A DNA stretch of 64,000 bases from Flavobacterium sp. LHD-85. GTDB taxonomy: Bacteria > Bacteroidota > Bacteroidia > Flavobacteriales > Flavobacteriaceae. The notes beneath the pieces were generated by a model. That model did not search any database. It saw nothing but the letters and a program-made list of their open reading frames with translations, and was not told the DNA's origin. Within the stretch, counting starts at the first letter, position 1. Each line of letters opens with the position of its first letter. Positions 39,601 through 46,976 of the stretch are shown here, piece after piece. The stretch spans positions 124,001 to 188,000 of the forward strand of contig NZ_JAVFVR010000007.1 of assembly GCF_030929595.1 (NCBI RefSeq), given 5' to 3'. The translations under genes were made by a program, and so were the position numbers.

Positions 39601-41354
39601 TACATGTAACTTACGGAGAAATTAAAGACAAATTAAATACCGAAAAATTAAACAAATTTATTGATGATAATATTAGTAGAGCTTTGGATGTTCCATGTAA
39701 TGCTAATACTGAAGGAGATGATATTAAAGGATTGATTGCCAACATCAAGATTTGTAGCGGTTCTTTATCAAGTATAAATTTTTCAGATGAAAATGCTAAA
39801 AAATATTTATCAGCGGATAATAGATTTGATTTGTTGAAATGTGTTTTGCATGGACCTGTTACAAATAATGAAGAAAATTTAATTATTAGAGTTTTGCAAA
39901 CTGCTCCAGCAGAACAATCTAAAAGTTTGCTTAATCTTTTTGCTAAAGATCAAACTGGTATTTTAAAAAATATCCAAAATGGATTTCAATTAGGTAATTA
40001 TAGAGAAATATATAGATTACTAACAAAAATTTATTACGAGGGTTCAGATCCGTTAGTTGTTAAAAATGAGATTGAGGAAATCAAAAAATTATATGATAAT
40101 AAAAGTAAAAATGGAACAGTAAAAATTTCTTATTCCGATTTACCTCTAATAAAATCCGTTGTTTGGTTAAATAAGGGCTTTCTGGAACGACTTGTAGAAT
40201 TTGATTTAAATAGTATTCATTTTTTAAATGATGAAGCAATATTTAATGATAAAGGAGAAGTAAGTTTTGAAACGGAATGGTCAAATTTACTTTTGAGTTC
40301 GGGGAATGCAAAATATACTAATATAAAACCGTTTAGTATTCTAAGCTTTAAATTGGTAAGTGATGAACCTAATTTGTCTGCAAAAAAAGGAGACATTCTA
40401 TATGCACCAGCTTTTATGGTGCCCTTTTTGGTTAACGAAAAATTTAATAAAGAAGCGGCAGATGCAGTAAATGTTGCTGTAATTATTGGGACTGCTGGAT
40501 CTGGTACACTAGTTGCAGGAGGTGCTACATCCGCTTGGGCAACATTTGACATTGCATTCTCAGCAACAGCCCTTACAGTTGATAGTTATCGATCACAAAT
40601 AGAGGCAACAGAGTATGGAAAAACTTTTTTAAATGGCTGGGAAGTTTTCAATAAAGCTTTTATTGGGTATATGGCTTTAAAATTATCTTTTGCCACATTT
40701 AAATTTTCAATTAATACATTTAAAAATTCATGGCGTACATATAAAACCTCTGATGGTTTTGTTAATTTTAAATCTTTGAATCCATCTGCTGCAGGTCGTT
40801 TTGAAAATGAAATGGAAACCTTACTTAAGGAAGCGGAGAAGGCAGAAAAAGCAGAAGTTATTAGTAAAGCAGATGAAGTCGGGGAAGTTGCTGCCACGAC
40901 TGAAAGTAAGTTGTGGACAGAGATTGATGAATTTGATGGGATTTTTAATGATAGAGAGGCGACATATTATGATGTTAGGGTAACATATCAAATTTATCGT
41001 GAAAGAGCCGGAGTCGCTATGTTAGATAAATCGTCTGTATTAGAATTCCATTTGAATATTCCTGAAATATTACAAAAACAAGGTATTGGAACAGAAATAT
41101 TTAAAAGAGCAATTTCTGATTATTATCCACTAAAAGTTAAAGGATGGTGGAAGAAATTAGATATTTATTCAAAAGGAGAATCCGTTAATCTTACTGTATT
41201 TAGAGAAAAAATTGCAGCTGGAAAAACTCCTGCTGAAGCAGCGTTTGAAACACCAACAGGAAAAATATTGAAAGCAAATGGTTTTGATGGTGTTCCTGAG
41301 ATATTCAAAAATGAGGCAGATGAGGTAATTATTTATTTTAACAGATCTGAATGA
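36606..41354 (+). CDS. Putative polymorphic toxin: TANFOR-like/FnIII/HELGH-protease protein with GNAT-like C-terminus
   Basis: 1582 aa with signal peptide MKNLFHNIYFFVLFLFFNAVGYA. Residues about 24-165 (LYPVQLTPVFNSPYSVKISDYA, RVRLKLYIQGNGLNIQTSDY, LPEGMYNFCFELYDF) resemble the Bacteroidota TANFOR domain. An FnIII domain lies at about 285-380. His846-Glu847-x-x-His850 (HELGHGIFRLEHPF) followed by LLMDYGSG looks like a zinc-protease site with a Met-turn-like segment. A hydrophobic stretch (about 1285-1380) precedes the C-terminal 151 residues, which have GNAT-like features (Q1490-KQGIG, ILKANGF). There is no T9SS sorting domain and no YD/Rhs repeats. The stop overlaps the next ORF (ATGA), as for toxin-immunity pairs. 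Function inferred from architecture. Confidence 0.7.
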   Translation: MKNLFHNIYFFVLFLFFNAVGYAQLYPVQLTPVFNSPYSVKISDYATSMDTKMQLLINPTDISISQRRVRLKLYIQGNGLNIQTSDYAQEQRPIYINGGELQTLTNVDIASLFRLENLQGITPAQYANPLPEGMYNFCFELYDFVTNQKISQKSCANLYLILNDPPILNTPQKNEQIAATEFPNILFTWTPRQINATNVSYKFELKQLLDPTLDPQIGFQMSPTLYEETLFGTALLYNLSMPILTPGLRYAWRVRAISTTGLSENSIFKNDGYSEIYSFKYTASCAAPTFLLSESQTSKSVKITWEGIPEHTRYQVQYKKQGVRNAQWFSSNSLNKQSLITNLEPGVTYEFRVGSSCDPAEDGIQSFTYSNTSTFTTPTETSGVPAYNCGIVPQINIQNQKPLTNLIQSETFKAGDFPVTILELQGENSPYSGRGYIVVPYLGDTKIAVEFNSIVINTDYQLISGIVETSYNPDWKNITDTEDFTGEGEGGQIEETVPFVIKDIVINPNGDILVNGVDGEQVTIPGGKDTVITDSGVKDENGKVIVPPKVYNVDSQGNGSNEGVTSAQGGKPTPENTDGVDKNGQATAFTAKGVSIIFSNNEDPNNGSKTKYAFDVISEGASATLKKLYKQVDNVALPYKAVLNGDSDTMLATVTLTDAKINLDSIVFKTQNGAKIDFKRKDKVFVLTVKGNQSYAEEQVLATIKQGDKWKVIGAFMLVHISPKNVNVALVPTYDISKVKADAIISSTQSIYDKVGVKINFTKENVLKIDSVVPDDVDEIQTEKNTLTSTYSSEQQRINALYQGSAFSYVLFVTDKASSKKQQGYMRLNGQFGYVFNSADDKTPAHELGHGIFRLEHPFETYKTSESGTDLLMDYGSGTVLNHLDWKQINDPALKLYAFQSQSSGEFANYVITPDYRIVSLPTPNSLIYEACNFDSNKKGLLYGFSEKGIVYCWKENYYYEKDGKARYSGTLKYIENIGKEDKVTLFFDIERPCPSKELHVTYGEIKDKLNTEKLNKFIDDNISRALDVPCNANTEGDDIKGLIANIKICSGSLSSINFSDENAKKYLSADNRFDLLKCVLHGPVTNNEENLIIRVLQTAPAEQSKSLLNLFAKDQTGILKNIQNGFQLGNYREIYRLLTKIYYEGSDPLVVKNEIEEIKKLYDNKSKNGTVKISYSDLPLIKSVVWLNKGFLERLVEFDLNSIHFLNDEAIFNDKGEVSFETEWSNLLLSSGNAKYTNIKPFSILSFKLVSDEPNLSAKKGDILYAPAFMVPFLVNEKFNKEAADAVNVAVIIGTAGSGTLVAGGATSAWATFDIAFSATALTVDSYRSQIEATEYGKTFLNGWEVFNKAFIGYMALKLSFATFKFSINTFKNSWRTYKTSDGFVNFKSLNPSAAGRFENEMETLLKEAEKAEKAEVISKADEVGEVAATTESKLWTEIDEFDGIFNDREATYYDVRVTYQIYRERAGVAMLDKSSVLEFHLNIPEILQKQGIGTEIFKRAISDYYPLKVKGWWKKLDIYSKGESVNLTVFREKIAAGKTPAEAAFETPTGKILKANGFDGVPEIFKNEADEVIIYFNRSE
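40899..41354 (+). other. Predicted GNAT-like toxin domain (C-terminal 151 aa of the preceding CDS)
   Basis: From Thr1432 the sequence runs beta (YDVRVTYQIYRERAGVAML), beta (SVLEFHLNIP), helix with the acetyl-CoA pyrophosphate loop pattern Q/R-x-x-G-x-G (QKQGIGTEIFKRAI), beta (LKVKGWW), helix (PTGKILKANGF, like the Y/x-GF motif B), and two short strands (VIIYFNR). This order matches GNAT acetyltransferases. It sits after a lysine/glutamate-rich linker, where polymorphic toxins carry their variable tip. Confidence 0.5.
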
Positions 41355-41794
41355 GAAAAGTTTATATTTTATCGGAGAGAAATAAAATTATTGAAATAGC
41401 GAAAGTTAATTCGGATAGATTTACTCTTTTAATCGAATTAATTCACTTAGATGTAAGTGATATTAATAACAATCAATTTTTTAATATAGAGTTTAATTTA
41501 AAAGATATTAAGAAAAGAATTATCGAATTATTAGATGAAAGATCAAACTTACCGTTAGATATCCCAAATTACATTGGAAGATTTAGCGAAGAAGAGATTT
41601 TTATCAATTTTGATTTTGAAGAAAGTTCATATAAGTTATGTACTACAGGTTTTGACAATAAAATTATATTTCTCTTGAACATATATATGTTTATGCGAGA
41701 AAATAATTTAATTGATAAAATGAAATGTAAGTTGTTGATAGTGAATAATACGAAGGAATTTAGAGATTGGCTTGATGAAAATCCCCTGTCTTAA
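41351..41794 (+). CDS. Small acidic protein, presumptive cognate immunity protein
   Basis: 147 aa (MRKVYILSERNKIIEIAKVN). No recognised family. No signal peptide or membrane segment, so cytoplasmic. It starts inside the stop of the toxin-like gene (ATGA overlap), implying coupled translation in fixed ratio, the classic arrangement for a toxin followed by its immunity protein. The composition is rich in Asn, Ile, Glu and Asp. The immunity role is inferred from position only. Confidence 0.6.
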   Translation: MRKVYILSERNKIIEIAKVNSDRFTLLIELIHLDVSDINNNQFFNIEFNLKDIKKRIIELLDERSNLPLDIPNYIGRFSEEEIFINFDFEESSYKLCTTGFDNKIIFLLNIYMFMRENNLIDKMKCKLLIVNNTKEFRDWLDENPLS

Positions 41795-41817
41795 AGAGAG
41801 TATCTTGCTCATAAGTA

Positions 41818-41916
41818 CAAAGTGATATATGCAGATTGTATACGTTCATTGAAATAAAATAGCTACAGTTTTGTAAGAGATTGGAAAAGAGTACGAAGTC
41901 GGGAGACTTCTCATAG
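41818..41916 (+). repeat. Direct repeat copy 1 between immunity-like genes
   Basis: About 100 bases similar to 42680-42775. The core of 25 identical bases lies at 41864-41888 (TACAGTTTTGTAAGAGATTG...), and AAGTCGGGAGA recurs at 41896-41906. Spacing from the AAAGTGAT start to the core is the same (45) in both copies. Confidence 0.75.
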
Positions 41917-41975
41917 CGGGGTAATGGATTTGTAGTAGGTGCTAATCCAAGTTCATTATAATAAATAAGAAAAAA

Positions 41976-42605
41976 ATGTTTGAAGTAAAGTATAAATTTG
42001 AGTTTTTCTGTTTTCCGATATGGATTAAGGAAACTAATAACGATCCAATATTTAGGAACATTTCTACGGATGATTTACCTATAAATATTGATTTAAAAGA
42101 ACAAATTAAGAATTTGGATTCAATTTATCAATCTACATATAATGATGAATATCCTCCAGAACCGCTTAAAATGTCTTTAGAAGATGAAAATAATTTTTGC
42201 AACGAAGTAATTAGTTCAGCTTTAAAATTAAAAGAATCTTTACCTTATAATTATCAATTATTATTTGACATTTCTTATTGGCAAAATAGGGTAAATGAGA
42301 ATATTGAAAAGGTAGACATAAAAGGTATTGAAAGTAATGAAAATATTATTTTGTCTAAGGATATTAAAATAAAATATGAAATCATTTCTCGTGGAGAAAT
42401 GATTGTAACTTATAACAACAAATCAGTTCGAGTTACGGGAGAGCTTATTTTTGACCCACCAACATTTTGTGCTGATATAATTGCTTTGAAGGCATGGGAG
42501 ACGCCAAATTATCAGGAAATAACAGAAGAAGAGAAAGATTTTATAATTAATTATATTACAGACAATAGTATCAGCGAAATAAAGACAAAAATAATTTTTG
42601 ATTAG
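41976..42605 (+). CDS. Orphan immunity-like protein of unknown family
   Basis: 209 aa (MFEVKYKFEFFCFPIWIKET). No signal peptide and no recognised domain. The C-terminal half is beta-rich (IKYEIISRGEMIVTYNNKSVRVTGELIF, then ADIIALKAWETPNY). It lies between the two intergenic repeats downstream of the toxin gene. Its start region shares an identical 20-mer (AAGAAAAAAATGTTTGAAGT) with the small gene at 54352. I take it as an acquired immunity gene for another toxin tip; nothing in the sequence proves it. Confidence 0.55.
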   Translation: MFEVKYKFEFFCFPIWIKETNNDPIFRNISTDDLPINIDLKEQIKNLDSIYQSTYNDEYPPEPLKMSLEDENNFCNEVISSALKLKESLPYNYQLLFDISYWQNRVNENIEKVDIKGIESNENIILSKDIKIKYEIISRGEMIVTYNNKSVRVTGELIFDPPTFCADIIALKAWETPNYQEITEEEKDFIINYITDNSISEIKTKIIFD

Positions 42606-42679
42606 GAAGTGGTATGTTTTTTTAGAATTAATACATTTTAATTATTCTCCTGTTAGCTTGAGCATACTGTTATTAGACG

Positions 42680-42775
42680 CAAAGTGATAATTAAAATGTA
42701 AAAAAGTTCATTGGAATAGAATAAATACAGTTTTGTAAGAGATTGGAAAAAAAAATATAAAGTCGGGAGATTTCG
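42680..42775 (+). repeat. Direct repeat copy 2 between immunity-like genes
   Basis: Second copy of the 41818-41916 repeat, with the identical core at 42726-42750. One frame of this copy is open for about 24 codons (NKYSFVRDWKKKYKVGRF...), which may be a decayed gene end. Confidence 0.7.
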
Positions 42776-42817
42776 TATAACAGGAAATTGTTCAAATATC
42801 AAATAGGAGATTTTACT

Positions 42818-43231
42818 ATGAGTTTTGAAAAAGAATTAGATTTTCTAAAGAAAAATGAAAATCAATATAAATTAGTTAATAATAAGATTAAAAGGACTGT
42901 TTTTGAAATTAATAGTTTAAAGGAAAATTATCCAAAGTTGCCTGAGGATTTTTTTGATTATTTATTAGAAGTTGGTGCTAGTAATCTAATGGAATCCCAG
43001 TTAAAAGTAATGGATGACTTATTTGATTTTAACGATTTAGGATTAGAAGACATTTATGATTTACCAGATAATATTAAGCTGTTTGGAGATAATTATTCAG
43101 GCGATTTTGCAGGATTTGATATATTAAGTGATAAAGATGAAGTTATTGAATTTTGGCATGATTCAAACGAGCTTTATTATACTGGAAAAACATTTAGAGA
43201 ATATATCAGAGAGAAAATGCTGATGAAATAG
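42818..43231 (+). CDS. SMI1/KNR4 (SUKH) family immunity protein
   Basis: 137 aa. The start is set at the ATG 42818 (MSFEKELDFLKKN), preceded by AGGAGA at 42804-42809, over the upstream TTG at 42788. NYPKLPEDFFDYLLEVGASN at residues about 40-60 is the SUKH hallmark (LP..y..fl...G), and the later GDNYSGDFAGFDILSDKDEVIEFWHDSNELYYTGKTFREYIREK matches the conserved SMI1/KNR4 end. SUKH proteins are among the commonest immunity proteins of polymorphic toxin loci, often against nucleases. The matching toxin tip is not present, so it is probably a retained orphan. Confidence 0.85.
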   Translation: MSFEKELDFLKKNENQYKLVNNKIKRTVFEINSLKENYPKLPEDFFDYLLEVGASNLMESQLKVMDDLFDFNDLGLEDIYDLPDNIKLFGDNYSGDFAGFDILSDKDEVIEFWHDSNELYYTGKTFREYIREKMLMK

Positions 43232-43370
43232 ATTAATGATAATAAAAGGCAAATTATATTCAGTATTGAATAATGCTTAAAGATAAAAATAGTATAGATA
43301 ATACACGATGAATTATCCTTGCTAGGAAGCGAAAAACATTTAAAAAAAAACAAAAACTAAAAATTTACAC

Positions 43371-44213
43371 ATGAAAAAAAATCTTTTAACCCTATTAGTA
43401 ATATTAATTGGAACATGCAGTTTTGCACAAAAATTAAAAATTGATAAAGGAGAATTAAAACTAGACGAAAAAACGATAGGTTTTGTAGAGGGAAAAAAAC
43501 CGCTTTTTACCATTTTTAGCTTAGATAAAAATTATTCAATTACAGCCGAACTAAAGAAAGCACCAAACGAAGAGTCTTTGGTATTGCCATGGATTGAACT
43601 TAAAGATCTAGCGACAGGAAAAACTAACGAATTAGAATTTAAAAACAAAAGCAGAAAATTCAGTGCTTTCAATTATGATCGTAGTATTATCTATGAATTA
43701 TTAGACAGAGGTATGGTAGGCACAGAAGGTTTAAATAAAGAAGCAATTGAAAGTTTTATCAACGGAGAATCAGCAGGTATAGCCGCGAAGCGTTTGGGAG
43801 TTCAAGGTGAAGTGGATAATGCTAATAAAATTGCAGATACGTACCAATTAGCAATTGACGATTCAGGGACTATTTATAGCATCAAAGCACAAAATCAAAA
43901 TACAGATGACAAAAGAATTGGGTATGTAAAAATGACTTCGCCTTCTTCAAATGGAGATTTAAAGTATGAAGTTACCGACCTTAATAATAATTTAATAGGA
44001 ACATGGTTTGCCAGAGGAGGAATGTTTTCAGGGTATGATAAACTTCTGAACGAACAGGTAATCACTTTTGACAAAAAAGTATTGAAAGCAAATTTTGATA
44101 ATAGTGGAAACCCTATGGGTTATAAAATGAGTAAAGATGTTACAGCGATGAATATTGTTAGGGTATTAGTTGGAAATGGCTATACTTTAGGAACTCAGTC
44201 TAATGGAAAATAA
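43371..44213 (+). CDS. Exported protein of unknown function in the toxin island
   Basis: 280 aa with signal peptide MKKNLLTLLVILIGTCSFAQ. The body is hydrophilic and beta-rich (KLKIDKGELKLDEKTIGFVEG, YSITAELKKAPNEESLVLPW) with no motif I recognise. Its position after the immunity array and before two lipoproteins suggests it belongs to the exported part of the same system. Confidence 0.6.
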   Translation: MKKNLLTLLVILIGTCSFAQKLKIDKGELKLDEKTIGFVEGKKPLFTIFSLDKNYSITAELKKAPNEESLVLPWIELKDLATGKTNELEFKNKSRKFSAFNYDRSIIYELLDRGMVGTEGLNKEAIESFINGESAGIAAKRLGVQGEVDNANKIADTYQLAIDDSGTIYSIKAQNQNTDDKRIGYVKMTSPSSNGDLKYEVTDLNNNLIGTWFARGGMFSGYDKLLNEQVITFDKKVLKANFDNSGNPMGYKMSKDVTAMNIVRVLVGNGYTLGTQSNGK

Positions 44214-44234
44214 AATTAAGAATTAATATATAAA

Positions 44235-45545
44235 ATGGTAAAAATGAAGAAAAGAGTTTTATTAGTAGCGATGCTCCAGCTTTTTATGGTGTTGGGTGGT
44301 TGTAGTTCAGATTCTGGAGATGAGGCAACACCAGAACCGCCAGTTGTGGTGGTAAAAACACCAAAAATGATTTCGTATTCTAAAAACTCTGGTGAAGTTG
44401 GTGAAACAATTACAATCAATGGAGAAAATTTTCCGGATAAAGTTAGCGAGATCAAAATAACTTTTGATGGGGTTTCAGCAACAATTGTTTCATCAACAGC
44501 TACTGAAATTAAATTTGTTTTGCCACAAACCGAAAAAATATTACCAAAAATTATTTTAACAATTCAAGATAAAGAGGTTTATAATGGGATTACAAATGGT
44601 TATGGTGCAAGTATTGCTATTTTACCAGCTCGTTCGCTGACAAATTGGGTAACGCAGGAAAATACATTAAAAGAGGATGGAGGAATACCACGCATTCTGG
44701 TTGTTAACGATAAAGTAATTTATTTGAATTCTGATAGAACTGGGGCTCGTGTTTATAGAACATTAGATGGTGGAGTTACCTGGAATCAATGGGCAGTTAA
44801 TGGTTTTGGTGCGGGATTCTATGCAACTAAAAATGATGAAGGATGGTCGCACACAGGTTTTGGAATTTCAAAAATTGCAAAAGGAGGCTATTTAGGAATT
44901 GACACCTTTGGAAATTTTGGTGGAGCAAAGGATATTCAGACTCCGTACTGTTTATATGTTGATGATAGTATGACAAAGGGAACAATGGTTACTCAATTTG
45001 GAGATGTATATGTAACCTCTAATGGAGTAGACTTTACAAAAGCTTATGATGCACATTTAGATGAACAAGGCTATGACCGTGGATCTGCTAATAAATCTAT
45101 CGAAATTGATAATGATCATATTTGGATAGGTGGACAAAAAACAGTAGCAACAATAAAATATCCGTATGTTTTGTTTAAAAATAATGAAACGGACGGTTGG
45201 AAAGAACACTACTTACAAAACGAACCAAATTCTTCAGCTGTAGAAATAGCTTTTGCAGATAAGGCAAATGGTTTTGTTTTAATTAGTAATGCAGCAATCT
45301 ATAAAACCATAAACGGTGGCGATACTTGGGAAAAAATTTACAGTGGAGAGAAATTTACAAAATTCACGTTTAAAGATGCCAATACTGGTTGGGCTGTTTT
45401 AGAAAACAAGATTTATAAAACAGTAGATGGGGCTAAAACATGGACTCTCGATTACACACACAATCAATCGATAAAAACAATTGTTTTTAAAGACAATGTT
45501 GTTTGGGCTATCTCTACAGATAAAATCATCAAGCGTTACTTATAA
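44235..45545 (+). CDS. IPT/TIG plus Asp-box repeat lipoprotein
   Basis: 436 aa. The start may be 44235 or the ATG three codons later (44244). The lipoprotein signal ends at Cys23 (LGGC). Residues about 42-125 form an IPT/TIG domain (GEVGETITINGENFPDKVSEIKI, KIILTIQD). The remainder is a beta-propeller-like set of repeats with Asp-box motifs (YRTLDGGVTWNQW, YKTINGGDTWEKI, YKTVDGAKTWTLD), as in sialidase/YCF48-like propellers, but without sialidase catalytic residues that I can identify. Probably a surface or outer-membrane-inner-leaflet lipoprotein that binds a partner. Followed by a terminator. Confidence 0.75.
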   Translation: MVKMKKRVLLVAMLQLFMVLGGCSSDSGDEATPEPPVVVVKTPKMISYSKNSGEVGETITINGENFPDKVSEIKITFDGVSATIVSSTATEIKFVLPQTEKILPKIILTIQDKEVYNGITNGYGASIAILPARSLTNWVTQENTLKEDGGIPRILVVNDKVIYLNSDRTGARVYRTLDGGVTWNQWAVNGFGAGFYATKNDEGWSHTGFGISKIAKGGYLGIDTFGNFGGAKDIQTPYCLYVDDSMTKGTMVTQFGDVYVTSNGVDFTKAYDAHLDEQGYDRGSANKSIEIDNDHIWIGGQKTVATIKYPYVLFKNNETDGWKEHYLQNEPNSSAVEIAFADKANGFVLISNAAIYKTINGGDTWEKIYSGEKFTKFTFKDANTGWAVLENKIYKTVDGAKTWTLDYTHNQSIKTIVFKDNVVWAISTDKIIKRYL

Positions 45546-45579
45546 TTTTTTAACTGACAGAAATTCAAAATATACAATA

Positions 45580-45616
45580 AAAACACTGCAGTCTTTAATA
45601 ACTGCAGTGTTTTAAA
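45580..45616 (+). terminator. Terminator within the island
   Basis: AAAACACTGCAGT (45580-45592) pairs with ACTGCAGTGTTTT (45601-45613). The next gene starts only 13 bases later, so it would separate or attenuate two transcription units. Confidence 0.75.
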
Positions 45617-45625
45617 ATGCCCTGA

Positions 45626-46969
45626 ATGAAAAAAACTTTACTCTTATTCTTACTTATTGTTGTTACTTCTTGTTATCAGGAAACTGCTATAGCCATAGAA
45701 GGTGATTTTACGACTTCATATGTTGATCAGGATGAATCAATACCCGTTATTATTAAAATTGATAATAAAATAACGGGTGCAGATACGTATGAATGGACAT
45801 TTGAGGGAGGAAATCCTTCTGTTTCTAATTCTAAAAATCCTGGCGAGATTTTATACAGTAAGCAGGGAAGTTATACCATTAAGCTAACAGCAAAAAATGT
45901 AGATGGCGAGAGTAGAGAATTTACACAAACTGTAGTAATTAAAGACGGAATTAATATTGAGTTTGAACATGAAATCATAAAGAGCAATTATTCTCCTGTT
46001 GAGGTAATTTTAAAGAATAATACCGTTGGAGAAGGACTGACTTTTAAATGGGAATTTCAGGACGGCGCACCAGCTTCTTTTACAGGAAAAACTCCGCCCA
46101 ATGTTGTATTTACGACTCCAGGCGAACATACTATAACTTTGACAGTTTCAAATGGTTTTGAATCTGATAAACAGACTAGAACCATTACGGTTGCACCATA
46201 TTTGGTCAGTTTGTTTACCTATGAGCCAAAGTTTGAAGACGACGATTACGAAGCTTCTGTAACTATTAATTTTACTAATAAATCTATTAGCGCGACAAGT
46301 TATAAATGGAGTTTTGAAGGCGGAAATCCAGCCATTTCTACAGAAGAAAATCCAACAGTTGTTTTTACTAACGCGGGCACTCATGAAGTTACCTTGGAAG
46401 CTATTAATGACAAAACAAGCCAGATTTTTAAGTCGACAATCACAGTTCTGCCAGATACAAATTTGAGAACATTTACTAATATTAAATTAGGGATCAACTC
46501 AGCACACAATGGCAATAATATTGGAGCCATGTTCTCGACAACTACGCGTGAAGTTTACAAAGCAAACGAAATTAACGACCAGAACAGCAGTTTAATAGAT
46601 ATTGTATTTCAAGGGCTAAACAGCAATTTTACCTATAACAGATTTATTTCTCCAGATCAAGCAAACAATTATGGATTTTTGGCATTAAAGAATGCACAAA
46701 GCACCATTTTTGTAAACTCTCAAAATTTATGCAATTGTGGTTTGAATTTTACAGAAGCTCAGTTTGATGCGATGATAAATGACACACCAATAAAATCGCT
46801 AAATATAAATTATACCGCAGGAGGTGCACAAGAGTTTGGTTTTACCTACCCGAGAATCATTTTGTTTAAAACACAAGACGGTAGAAAAGGGGCCATTAAA
46901 ATTAAAGAAATGGTAAAGAACGGAACAAGCTCTTATATTTTATGCGATATCAAAGTTCAAAAACAATAA
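45626..46969 (+). CDS. PKD-domain lipoprotein
   Basis: 447 aa. MKKTLLLFLLIVVTSC gives the lipidated Cys16. Three PKD domains are visible by their YxWxFExG...P.v.F...G.ytv.LtV pattern: ADTYEWTFEGGNPS...GSYTIKLTAKN, LTFKWEFQDGAPAS...GEHTITLTVSN, ATSYKWSFEGGNPA...GTHEVTLEAIN. The C-terminal ~170 residues (about 280-447) are a separate unrecognised domain, containing the only later cysteines (NLCNCGL). Followed after 7 bases by the barrel gene, so likely co-translated. A lipoprotein accessory of the barrel is plausible. Confidence 0.75.
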   Translation: MKKTLLLFLLIVVTSCYQETAIAIEGDFTTSYVDQDESIPVIIKIDNKITGADTYEWTFEGGNPSVSNSKNPGEILYSKQGSYTIKLTAKNVDGESREFTQTVVIKDGINIEFEHEIIKSNYSPVEVILKNNTVGEGLTFKWEFQDGAPASFTGKTPPNVVFTTPGEHTITLTVSNGFESDKQTRTITVAPYLVSLFTYEPKFEDDDYEASVTINFTNKSISATSYKWSFEGGNPAISTEENPTVVFTNAGTHEVTLEAINDKTSQIFKSTITVLPDTNLRTFTNIKLGINSAHNGNNIGAMFSTTTREVYKANEINDQNSSLIDIVFQGLNSNFTYNRFISPDQANNYGFLALKNAQSTIFVNSQNLCNCGLNFTEAQFDAMINDTPIKSLNINYTAGGAQEFGFTYPRIILFKTQDGRKGAIKIKEMVKNGTSSYILCDIKVQKQ

Positions 46970-46976
46970 CCACTAA

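Noticed and set aside
36606..41354. Rhs/YD-repeat toxin
   Set aside because: No YD repeats and no Rhs core DPxGxx motif. The architecture is TANFOR-like/FnIII/HELGH followed by the tip.
41795..41975. Small RNA or intron-like element in the spacer between immunity-like genes
   Set aside because: I could not find a convincing fold or intron domain; the duplicated segment is reported as a direct repeat only.
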